From assembly GCF_052056915.1 (NCBI RefSeq), contig NZ_CP195119.1, forward strand, positions 124,001-188,000: a stretch of 64,000 nucleotides of DNA, written 5' to 3'. The translations under genes and the position numbers were made by a program. This document shows positions 43,811 through 51,958 of this stretch, piece by piece; the first letter of the stretch is position 1, and every line of letters starts with the position of its first letter. This DNA comes from MTP4 sp052056915. Its GTDB lineage: Archaea; Halobacteriota; Methanosarcinia; Methanosarcinales; Methanosarcinaceae. The notes under the pieces were generated by a model, which ran no database searches, had not been told where the DNA came from, and worked only from the letters and a program-made list of their open reading frames with translations.

Positions 43811-45139
43811 TCAGGCAGCACATATCTCCTCTTCCCGGCTCTCGTTTTCACGGGTCTGGCGCCGGTTTTTCCTGACAAAACCGTAATACCCAAGGCAGGT
43901 CAGAGCAATGGAATAGAGGATCTTCCAGGTAAAGCCCGAGACCAGGAAGGAGAGGGAGAGCAGGGAAAGGGCCGAGTAGACCCAGCGTCTCCATCCGGTT
44001 TCGATCTTCCAGAAGGAAAGCAGGATGAAGCCGTAGAGGAAAAGGAAGTTCTGGTTTGTGAGCATTATCAGGGAAGAAAGCGGGACCTTGAAGATCCAGG
44101 TTCCCAGGATCACAAGCACGAAGACCACGTACATGCTCAGGATGCATGTCATGGGCTGCCCGTGTTTCGAAAGCTTCCCCAGATATGCGGGCAGGATTCC
44201 TTCCTTTCCCGAGGCGTAGAGGAGGCGGCTGGAGGCAAAGTTCCAGCAGGTCACGTTCGCCACGATAACGATTGCCATCAGCCAGATCAACAGGTTTCCC
44301 GGAGGCGTGAATTTGACCAGTTCCACAAGCCCGGACGCCCCTGCAAGGGGGACTCCGCTCGCATCCGCCCCTATGCTCGTTACGGCCAGCATCAGGTAGA
44401 TGAAAATTGTCAGGATAAAGCTAAGCCAGAAGACCCTGAATACGTTCTTTTTCGGGTCCTGGAGTTCCCCAAGCCCGAAAGACATGTTTTCCCAGCCCAG
44501 GAAAGCCCAGAAGAGGAGGGCGGAAATCTTCCAGACCCTGTAGGGGTCAAGGGTACCAAAATCTCCTCCTGCAATTGCAGATACGCCTTTGGAAAGGGCT
44601 TCCATGGAAAAGCCTAAGCCTGAGGCAAAGAAATCGAAGTTGAAGTAAGTGAGAGCCGCAATCAGGAAGAGAAGCACGACTACGGCTGCATAATTGAAGA
44701 TCGAGACAAGCCTGACCCCGGCTATCGTGATGAAGGTCATGGCTGTGACTATAAGAATTGCAAGCAGGTAAACCCCGGATGGAGGAAGGTCAAAGAGGTG
44801 CTGAAGGTATTCCCCGCCGATAAGAGCGACCATGGGTTCCCCGATCATAAAAGAGCCGCAGACAAGGGCCGTTACCGCATACCCTCCCCATTCCCCGACA
44901 GCTTCCCTGGCATAAAGGGAAATGCCTCCCGAATACGGGAACTTTACCCCGAGCCTGGCGCAGATCTGGATCAGGGGCATTGTTGCAAGGATGATCAGGA
45001 GCCAGCCGAAGACCACTTCCTGCACTGTCCCTACGTCCGCCACAAGGCCCGGGAGGCCCAGCAGCCCGGAACCTATGACCATCAGCATGGCAAGCACCAC
45101 ACCGCGTCCAAGAGTAACTGTTTTTTTAAGCTCGGTCAT
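43811..45139 (-). CDS. APC-family amino acid permease (paralogue 3)
   Basis: 442 residues with about 11-12 spans: TVTLGRGVVLAMLMVIGSG, then FWAFLGWENMSFGLGELQDPKKNVFRVFWL. A good AGGG lies eight bases before the ATG. It ends in a charged tail (KNRRQTRENESREEE). Same family as the two neighbours; the differences in the extramembrane loops suggest separate substrates. Confidence 0.9.
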   Translation of the reverse strand: MTELKKTVTLGRGVVLAMLMVIGSGLLGLPGLVADVGTVQEVVFGWLLIILATMPLIQICARLGVKFPYSGGISLYAREAVGEWGGYAVTALVCGSFMIGEPMVALIGGEYLQHLFDLPPSGVYLLAILIVTAMTFITIAGVRLVSIFNYAAVVVLLFLIAALTYFNFDFFASGLGFSMEALSKGVSAIAGGDFGTLDPYRVWKISALLFWAFLGWENMSFGLGELQDPKKNVFRVFWLSFILTIFIYLMLAVTSIGADASGVPLAGASGLVELVKFTPPGNLLIWLMAIVIVANVTCWNFASSRLLYASGKEGILPAYLGKLSKHGQPMTCILSMYVVFVLVILGTWIFKVPLSSLIMLTNQNFLFLYGFILLSFWKIETGWRRWVYSALSLLSLSFLVSGFTWKILYSIALTCLGYYGFVRKNRRQTRENESREEEICAA

Positions 45140-45332
45140 TTTTTATCCCTTCCGAATCAATAAAGTATGAGAGTAAACATAAAAAATTGGGTTAAGATTA
45201 AGGTTAAGATCTTGATAAGAAACTGAGCAAACACCTTCCACCCCTATAACTTTTGCGCTTTTTTACCGGCAACCGGGGAAATCTAACTAAAAAATTAGAA
45301 ATTGAAGGATACTCAAACATACCCTTAAAGCC

Positions 45333-46790
45333 CTACCTTAGCGTCTTCTCTCGACACATTCTCTCAACATCCTCTTCAAAATCTTCTTCACGCCTGACCC
45401 TGCCCCTACCAAGCGAAGCAAAGACCCCGATAAAGCAGAGTACCGAAAAAAGGGAAAAAGCCGTATGCACACTGGTCAGGAGTTCCGAGTGGTACTCAGC
45501 CGTAATCTCCACCCTGCCGATGAAGATCGAAAAAATCATCATGGAAAGTCCCATGCTCAACATCTGCCCTATCAGGCGCATGGTACCCATGGTCCCGGAA
45601 GCGACCCCGTAATAGCGTCTTTCCACGGAGCTCATGATGGCGTTGGTGTTGGGGGAAGAAAAGAGGGCAAAACCGAGCCCGAGTACCATGAGGATCGCCA
45701 TAATGTTCCGGAGCGGGGTCTCTTCGGTAAGGAAACTGAAGGCTAAAAGGCAGACAGCTGCAAGCCCCATTCCCACGGATGCCACGACCCTGGGCTCGAC
45801 CCTGTCCGAGAGCTTCCCCGCAAAGGGGGAAAAGAGCGCCATCACAACCGGCTGGGCAACAAGCACGCTGCCCGCAGCCAGGGGAGAGAGCCCCTTGTTG
45901 AACTGGAGAAAGAGGCTCAGGAGAAAGGCAACCGCAGCAGTCGCACTGTAATTGATAAGGGCTGCAAGGTTCGAGAGGGCAAAAGTATGGTTGTCCCGGA
46001 AGAGCCGCAGGTTAATAACCGGGCTTGCCGCCTTCATCTCCCAGAAGACAAAGCCCAGGAACCCCGCAAACCCGGCTGCAAGAAACGCATAAGCCGTCTG
46101 TTCCGGCACAAGGGAAAGCCCATAGATCAGGGAAAAGAGCATGAAGCCGTAAATCAGGGCTCCGACGGAATCGAACTTTTCCTTTTTCAACCCCGTATCC
46201 TCTATCTTCAGCATGACCGCGAAAAACGCCGCACAGGCCCCTACCGGCACGATCGAGAAAAAGATGCTCCTCCACCCAAAAGTCTCCGCAAGTACCCCGC
46301 CCAGGAAAGGCCCTGTCGAAAGCCCGATGTACACCGCCGAAACATTGATCCCGAGCACCCTTCCCCTCTCATTTGCCGGAAAAACCGCAGTCAGGAGGGC
46401 AACAGCCGTCGCATAGATCATCGCACCCCCTACCCCCGCCAGCATCTGGCAGCCTATAAGCATGGGAACAGACCTTGCAAAAGCACAGAGGCAGGCAGCC
46501 CCGGTATAAACCCCTATCCCGTAGATGAAAATCTTCCTCATCCCGTAGAGATCCGCAAGCCTCCCGAAAGGTATCAGGAGCACTGCCGAAGTCAAAAGGT
46601 AAGTGGTCGGGATCCAGCCCAGCAGCACCGCATTTGCCCCGAACTCCCTTCCAATCAGCGGAAGCGCGATATTAATGGAAGACGCAATGTAAGGCGACAG
46701 GAAAGAAGCAATAGTCGCTGCAATGAGGACGCACTTCCTTTCCATGCTGCTGCACTCGATAGCCGGGGAAGGGGGTTTCGGGGAATTCAT
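45333..46790 (-). CDS. MFS drug/multidrug exporter (DHA2-type)
   Basis: 485 residues from ATG 46790. Fourteen predicted spans. MFS motif A-like GRLADLYGMRKIFIYG, motif C-like GLSTGPFLGGVLAETFGWRSIFF, and a repeat half with GKLSDRVEPRVVAS. These match the EmrB/QacA family, which exports drugs or metabolites by proton antiport. No fusion-protein (EmrA) partner. A TATA-like AT-rich sequence lies upstream. Confidence 0.88.
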   Translation of the reverse strand: MNSPKPPSPAIECSSMERKCVLIAATIASFLSPYIASSINIALPLIGREFGANAVLLGWIPTTYLLTSAVLLIPFGRLADLYGMRKIFIYGIGVYTGAACLCAFARSVPMLIGCQMLAGVGGAMIYATAVALLTAVFPANERGRVLGINVSAVYIGLSTGPFLGGVLAETFGWRSIFFSIVPVGACAAFFAVMLKIEDTGLKKEKFDSVGALIYGFMLFSLIYGLSLVPEQTAYAFLAAGFAGFLGFVFWEMKAASPVINLRLFRDNHTFALSNLAALINYSATAAVAFLLSLFLQFNKGLSPLAAGSVLVAQPVVMALFSPFAGKLSDRVEPRVVASVGMGLAAVCLLAFSFLTEETPLRNIMAILMVLGLGFALFSSPNTNAIMSSVERRYYGVASGTMGTMRLIGQMLSMGLSMMIFSIFIGRVEITAEYHSELLTSVHTAFSLFSVLCFIGVFASLGRGRVRREEDFEEDVERMCREKTLR

Positions 46791-47002
46791 GATCGTTAGG
46801 TCCTTTTTTTCGGTGTTGTAGGGCGGATAGCTGTGAGGTCTGGACAAAGGAAATAGAGCTTGTTTCACAGAATTGAGACTAAATTAGAGTATGGAGAATC
46901 AGTTTTGCTCCGATGTTTAAAGACCTTTCCAAATAATCTCGACAGGTCTTTGGCTAATTATTTAGATTCCCAGAAACAGGGACGTTGCAGAAGCTGAAGT
47001 CA

Positions 47003-47396
47003 GGTACCGGCACTCTCACCGGTCAGCTTGCTGACCGGCTTTTCCGGAAAGTATATTTTAATAACTAAAAAGTTCATCCAGATGACTGTGAAATGTATTC
47101 AGGTAACCAAAAAGTATATCCCGATGACTGAAAAAATGTATTCAGGTAGCCAAAAAGTGCATCCAGACAGTGGAGAGGAGAGCTCAGAAAAGATATAACG
47201 ATTAATTTTGGAATCAGTACAGCAGAATAGGCAGCAAATTTTGACTTTTTAAAAAGAGTTCTTGAAATAAGTTCTTTAAATTAAAGTCGAATTTAAGCTA
47301 CTATCCGGCAAAATGAGGTTGGTCCAATTAAATTCCCAATCTTTTTCAATTAATTTTTAAGAAAAAGCCGGTCAGCAAGCTGACCGGTGAGAACCC
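47003..47396. repeat. Hairpin-ended dispersed repeat, copy C
   Basis: Left hairpin 47019-47038 (CCGGTCAG/CTGACCGG) and right hairpin 47368-47387 (same stem, loop CAAG) lie in near-perfect inverted arms (TCTCACC...GGCTTTTC / GAAAAAGCC...GGTGAGA). It shares the arms and the start AGGTACCGGCA with copies A and B, but its centre differs and the GGGCCCTG tail is replaced by ACCCGGGG. The gap from 46791 to 47610 contains nothing else apart from TTTATTCCC repeats near 47480-47600. Confidence 0.75.
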
Positions 47397-47610
47397 GGGG
47401 TTTTGAGATCGATCACACCCCGGCTAGACTGGATACGGAGGAACAGTCATTCCCAATGTTATTCATTTTACCCTAAAACCTCATCCTTTTTATTCCCATC
47501 GTTTTTATTCAGCTTTTTTTATACTGTACTTTTTATTAAGGTTCTTATCAGGTTATTATTCAGTCTTTTATTCCCATCCTTCTTTATTCCCGGCTTTTTT
47601 ATTCCCAACC

Positions 47611-48255
47611 TTACTCCTTCTTCTCAAGGCAGATCAGTTCTTCGCAATACGGAAGTTCCTTAATCATCCAGGCGCAGAATTCCCTCCACTCTTCAAGCTT
47701 GTGGTTCCGGCGCTGGAAGTAGATGTTCCGGAGTTCGGCGTAGTTGGTGATGACGGTACGCTTCTGCATAAAGGCGCTCGGAAGGTCCTGCACAAGTTCC
47801 CTGAAGACCTCTTTCCGGTATGCGGCGTCCTCCTCATTTTCCCCTCTGCAGGAGTTGTAGGTCTCAATCAGCTCGTTCAGGTGTTCGACCTGGGCTTCCC
47901 GGTATTCGGTCACAGTGTCAAAGGAGAAGTCCCGGAGGGTCAGGGGGCGGCTGGTGAGCTTGTGCATGGTGGAGCAGGAGTTCTTCTCCACGAACTTGTA
48001 AGTGTCAAATTCCTTCCACCAATAAAAGGGAGCGTTGATGTCAAAGCAGACCGGGATGAACCTGAGGAACTTTGAATGTTCCGTGCCTGCCAGGGTCAGC
48101 ATCTGGGCAAGTCTAAGGTCCTTTTCCCCGAGCTGGCAGTTTCCGTCCTCTTCCGGTTCACTGCTGTCCATCAGGTGCCAGGAATTTTTCGGGTTTCGCA
48201 TGCCCTGGATTGCGTAGTAGATGTTATAAGTGCCGTGTAACTCGATTTCGATCAT
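47611..48255 (-). CDS. Divergent ThyX-like protein (FAD-dependent thymidylate synthase fold)
   Basis: 214 residues. Regions LTLAGTEHSKFLRFIPVCFDINAPFYWWKEFDTYK and ITNYAELRNIYFQRRNHKLEEW follow the ThyX pattern around FAD and dUMP binding, with an Arg/His-rich RRNHKLEEW near the C-terminus. The canonical RHRxxSxNExSxR signature is changed (TEHSKF.., ENSCSTMHKL here), as in phage-type relatives. Activity is therefore uncertain. Single gene with GAGGCG before the ATG. Confidence 0.65.
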   Translation of the reverse strand: MIEIELHGTYNIYYAIQGMRNPKNSWHLMDSSEPEEDGNCQLGEKDLRLAQMLTLAGTEHSKFLRFIPVCFDINAPFYWWKEFDTYKFVEKNSCSTMHKLTSRPLTLRDFSFDTVTEYREAQVEHLNELIETYNSCRGENEEDAAYRKEVFRELVQDLPSAFMQKRTVITNYAELRNIYFQRRNHKLEEWREFCAWMIKELPYCEELICLEKKE

Positions 48256-48554
48256 GGGAGCGCCTCTTAAGCCAGTTTGTAACTATGGTTTGGCTGTGAT
48301 TAACTGTGATTAACTGTGATTACGACCGGTTTTAAATATTTATTTTACATGGAAAGGGAGTTCAGTTAGACGCTGGTTAAAAAGAACTTAAAGCGTCCTT
48401 AAGCTCTTCATTGTCTTTAAGCCCTCCATGCATACAGACAAGCTGCCTTGAAGTATGGATTCAATATTATTTTTCAAAAGTGCCTGTTCTATATCGGAAG
48501 TTCTGCATATAACCGTTTTCATTAATATATAAAAAAAGAAGAAAAGAAAACAGG

Positions 48555-48705
48555 AAAAACCTGGAGTTTCAGTCGCGAAATAAGTGTACACATTGTCTTC
48601 GTTTTTCTTCACTGTCGGAAGTGGACTACAGATTGAGTTTTAATATTTGAGAAGAGTTGCTGCAGGTAGATCTCTACCGTTTTCAGGAAGATCCATGGAA
48701 CCTAT
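48555..48705 (-). pseudogene. Remnant of a PGF-pre-PGF domain surface-protein gene
   Basis: On the minus strand this 150-bp stretch retains VYTYFATETPGFS and further blocks that align by sequence with the gene at 51959 (which has EYFYFTAETPGFSPF, and CTGTCGGAAG- and CAGATCTATACCG-type DNA blocks). Frame is broken. It resembles a decayed fragment of a duplicated surface-protein gene just upstream of tupA. Confidence 0.55.
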
Positions 48706-48786
48706 AGTCGCCTTTGAACAGGCATCACTGGCTTTTCGGATAGGTTCTAAATATTAATAAAACACTATAATAACCGGGGGGATAAA

Positions 48787-49668
48787 ATGAATCGAAGAAA
48801 CCTTGCTATTATTGGCATACTGGTAGTATTGGTTGCAGTTGCCGGTATTTATGCTTATACATCTACACAAGCAGATACATCGCGATTAATAGTTTCTACT
48901 ACAACCAGTTTGGAAGATACGGGGCTTTTGGAAGAAATAGAAACAGCATTTGAGGAGGAATATTCCGGCGTAGACGTGTCAGTTATATCCGGAGGTACGG
49001 GTATAGCCCTGCAGTACGGTGAAAGAGGAGACGCTGATGTTCTTCTTACTCATGACAAAGTTCGGGAAGAGGAATTTGTTGAGAACGGATTCGGTACGGA
49101 GCGTACGGAAATAGCATATAATTATTTCTGGATTGTGGGGCCTGAAGATGATCCCGCAGAAATAAGCGGCCTTAATGCTACGGAAGCATTTGCAAAGATA
49201 ATGGAAAAAGGCCAGAATAATCCCGATAAGGTTAAATTTGCATCTCGTGGAGATGATTCCGGTACACATGCAAGGGAGAAACTAATCTGGGAAATGACCG
49301 GCGTAAGCTATGATGAGGTTAGCGGTTCGGGTGCATGGTACATTGAAAGCGGCAGAGGCATGGGGCAAACCCTTTTACTCGCCAGTGAACAGGATGCTTA
49401 TACTTTAACCGATTCCGGGACTTTTCTTGCATATACGCAGGAAGGAAGAATCCAGATTGTACCAATAGTAACAACAGGCGATGAATTACTCAATATTTAT
49501 GCAGCTATGCCGGTAAATCCGGAAAGGCATCCGGTTAACTATGAGGGTGCCCAAAACTTCGTAGACTTCCTTGTTTCTCCGGAAGGACAGGAAATAATTC
49601 AAAATTATGGTGAAGAACAATATGGAGAGCCACTTTTTAATCCGATATCAGAGGGGTTGCCATCCTGA
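48787..49668 (+). CDS. tupA: Tungstate ABC transporter, substrate-binding protein TupA
   Basis: 293 residues. One N-terminal membrane anchor/signal (residues 6-26). Mature part has the tungstate/molybdate TupA-type pattern: LIVSTTTSLEDTGLLE and SRGDDSGTHAREKLIWE, both lining the oxyanion site. Tungstate feeds tungstopterin enzymes such as formylmethanofuran dehydrogenase. Ribosome site GGGGG before the ATG. First gene of tupABC; a gap of 280 bases with an inverted repeat follows before tupB. Confidence 0.93.
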   Translation: MNRRNLAIIGILVVLVAVAGIYAYTSTQADTSRLIVSTTTSLEDTGLLEEIETAFEEEYSGVDVSVISGGTGIALQYGERGDADVLLTHDKVREEEFVENGFGTERTEIAYNYFWIVGPEDDPAEISGLNATEAFAKIMEKGQNNPDKVKFASRGDDSGTHAREKLIWEMTGVSYDEVSGSGAWYIESGRGMGQTLLLASEQDAYTLTDSGTFLAYTQEGRIQIVPIVTTGDELLNIYAAMPVNPERHPVNYEGAQNFVDFLVSPEGQEIIQNYGEEQYGEPLFNPISEGLPS

Positions 49669-49786
49669 GTCTGAGGGTTTAAACCCTTAATTATTTTTCA
49701 GCCGGAATTCCTTAAACAAACTGATGTAGCCGTATAAACTATGAGATTACTATAGTCTTGAAATTAAATACTTACACTTAATTTAT

Positions 49787-49876
49787 AACCACGGAAGACA
49801 CGGAAAGCACGGAAGGATTGGGCCATTATTCACTTTATTCCGTGTTTTCTGTGTTTTCTGTGCTTTCCGTGGTTAA
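49787..49876. repeat. Inverted repeat between tupA and tupB
   Basis: AACCACGGAAGACACGGAAA and TTTTCTGTGCTTTCCGTGGTT form a long imperfect stem around a loop containing ATTATTC. It may stabilise the tupA mRNA, attenuate tupBC, or be a member of a dispersed repeat family like that at 40751-41805. Confidence 0.6.
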
Positions 49877-49949
49877 ACTTTTACTTGAGATTGGTGAAAT
49901 AATTTAGGTCCTTGACTATAAATTTCAAGGATCAAGTTCAGGTGGTCGC

Positions 49950-50639
49950 TTGAATGAAATTATCCAGGCAATTTTACAGGCAATAGAATTAATCGTAGAA
50001 CTTGATCCGGAATTGATTAGGATAACGAAATTAAGTCTTTATATTTCATTAACCGCAACCCTCATAGCTTCCTTAATATCAATCCCGATTGGCGGAATGA
50101 TCTACTATTACGAATTTCGAGGAAAAAGAACCCTGATAAATCTCATTCAAACCCTTTACAGCATTCCTACGGTTATAATTGGGCTTTTTCTTTTCCTGTT
50201 GATATCTCAACAGGGCCCTTTCGGATTTTTAAACCTTCTTTTTACTCCCACCGGAATGATAATAGGGCAGACATTGCTGATACTGCCGATTCTCATTGGA
50301 TTTACTATCACTGCTCTTGTTGGGGTTAGTATCCAGATAAGAGAATTGGCAATATCTCTGGGGGCCAGTACATATCAAACAATAATTACCATCATAAAGG
50401 AAGCTCGTTATGCTATAATGAGTGCTATAATACTTGGTTTTGGAAGGGCTATATCAGAAGTGGGAGTTGCCATACTTATTGGAGGTAACATCAGAGGTTT
50501 TACAAGAAATTTTACCACTGCCATATCTCTTGAAACATCCAGAGGGAACCTGGTACTTTCGATAGCTTTAGGATTCATACTTCTTTCCCTAGCGCTAATA
50601 ATCAATTTATTAATGAATTATCTGCAGGGTAAAGATTAA
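49950..50639 (+). CDS. tupB: Tungstate ABC transporter permease TupB
   Basis: 229 residues, five to six spans, starts at TTG 49950 with GGTGGT before. Contains the ABC permease EAA-like loop (ELAISLGASTYQTIITIIKEARYAIMSA) that contacts the ATPase. Follows tupA and precedes tupC, as in other tungstate operons. Probably forms a homodimer. Confidence 0.92.
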   Translation: MNEIIQAILQAIELIVELDPELIRITKLSLYISLTATLIASLISIPIGGMIYYYEFRGKRTLINLIQTLYSIPTVIIGLFLFLLISQQGPFGFLNLLFTPTGMIIGQTLLILPILIGFTITALVGVSIQIRELAISLGASTYQTIITIIKEARYAIMSAIILGFGRAISEVGVAILIGGNIRGFTRNFTTAISLETSRGNLVLSIALGFILLSLALIINLLMNYLQGKD

Positions 50640-50783
50640 AGAAATCAGCAGTTAGTCAGGTTGATGAAATCAGCAGTTAGTCAGGTTAATGAAATAAACA
50701 GTAAGTCTTAATGAATTAACAGTAAGTCAGGTTAATGAAATAAACAGTAAGTCAGGTTAACGAAATAAACAGTTAGTCAGGTA
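50640..50783. repeat. ~25-bp tandem repeat between tupB and tupC
   Basis: Six imperfect units of GAAATAAACAGTAAGTCAGGTTAAT type, beginning one base after the tupB stop and ending next to the tupC start. The last unit provides the CAGGT before the tupC ATG, so the repeat may change the strength of the ribosome site. Confidence 0.75.
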
Positions 50784-50788
50784 CAACG

Positions 50789-51850
50789 ATGCATATAGTA
50801 GAACTGGAGGAAGTTTACAAAAATTATGGAAATCTCCAGGTCCTCAAGGATATTAACGCGCGAATAGAAAGGGGAACCAGCACTGCTCTTGTCGGACCAA
50901 CGGGATCTGGAAAAACTGTTATGCTCAGATTAATTGACTTACTGGAAAAACCGTCTTCCGGAACTATATATTTCGAAGGTAAGGATGCTAATGAATCCGG
51001 CAATACCCGCTTGAATGTAAGAAGGCAAATCGGAATGGTTTTTCAAAAGCCCCTTGCTTTTAAGGCCAGCGTTTATGATAATATTGCCTACGGTTTGAAA
51101 ATCAGGGGAAGAAAAGAGAATATGGATGAGAGGATTAAAGAAATCCTTGACTTGATTGGTCTTCCTAATTACGAAAATAGAAATGCGCTTAAATTATCGG
51201 GCGGAGAAACCCAGAGGCTTGCACTCGCACGGGCAATGATTACGGATCCCAAATTACTATTACTGGATGAACCGACTGCAAACCTTGACCCTATATCTAA
51301 AAAGAAACTGGAGGAGTTGATCATAAAAATTAACCGTGAATCCGAAACAACCATTCTAATGACCACTCATGACCTTTTACAGGGTCAAAAGCTTGCGGAT
51401 GAGATGATAATACTTTACAATGGCGAGATTTTGCAATCCGGAACGCCTGACAGGATATTTAGAAAACCGAAAAACAGGTTTGTAGCTGATTTTGTTGGTA
51501 TCGAAAATGTAATGAGCGGTGAAATTGAGAATGTTTCGGATGGTCTGGTAAAAATTAAAACCGATTCGATAACCGTATTTACTTTAACAGAAAAAAAAGG
51601 TAGAGTTAATTTTACCGTACGCCCAGACGAGATAACAGTATCCAAAGAAAAGATGCTGACCAGTGCCAGAAATACGATTCCGGGCAAAGTTACTGAAATA
51701 ATTGACACCGGATCGCTTATAAAACTATCAGTAGACACCGGCGAATTATTCACTGTTTTTATAACTCGCGAATCCCTTAAGGAACTCAATATTTCTATAG
51801 GAACCAGTGTCTGGCTATATTTTAAAGTATCCGCCGTTCACGTATTTTAA
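50789..51850 (+). CDS. tupC: Tungstate ABC transporter ATPase TupC
   Basis: 353 residues. Walker A GPTGSGKT, Q-loop, signature LSGGETQRLALARA, Walker B LLLLDEPTANLD, H-loop TTHD. The C-terminal ~120 residues form a MOP-like/TOBE domain (FTVRPDEITV, GKVTEIIDTGSLIKLSVDTG) that may bind oxyanion for feedback. ATG 50789 is preceded by CAGGT of the tandem repeat. Confidence 0.93.
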   Translation: MHIVELEEVYKNYGNLQVLKDINARIERGTSTALVGPTGSGKTVMLRLIDLLEKPSSGTIYFEGKDANESGNTRLNVRRQIGMVFQKPLAFKASVYDNIAYGLKIRGRKENMDERIKEILDLIGLPNYENRNALKLSGGETQRLALARAMITDPKLLLLDEPTANLDPISKKKLEELIIKINRESETTILMTTHDLLQGQKLADEMIILYNGEILQSGTPDRIFRKPKNRFVADFVGIENVMSGEIENVSDGLVKIKTDSITVFTLTEKKGRVNFTVRPDEITVSKEKMLTSARNTIPGKVTEIIDTGSLIKLSVDTGELFTVFITRESLKELNISIGTSVWLYFKVSAVHVF

Positions 51851-51958
51851 ATCACAAATGGTTGATTTGGTTTTTTAGAATATTCTTCATGGACATATTT
51901 TTTTATATAGTTAAAATAAGGGTAAAGGGTTGCAGGCCCTTCAACCATTGGTTTGATC

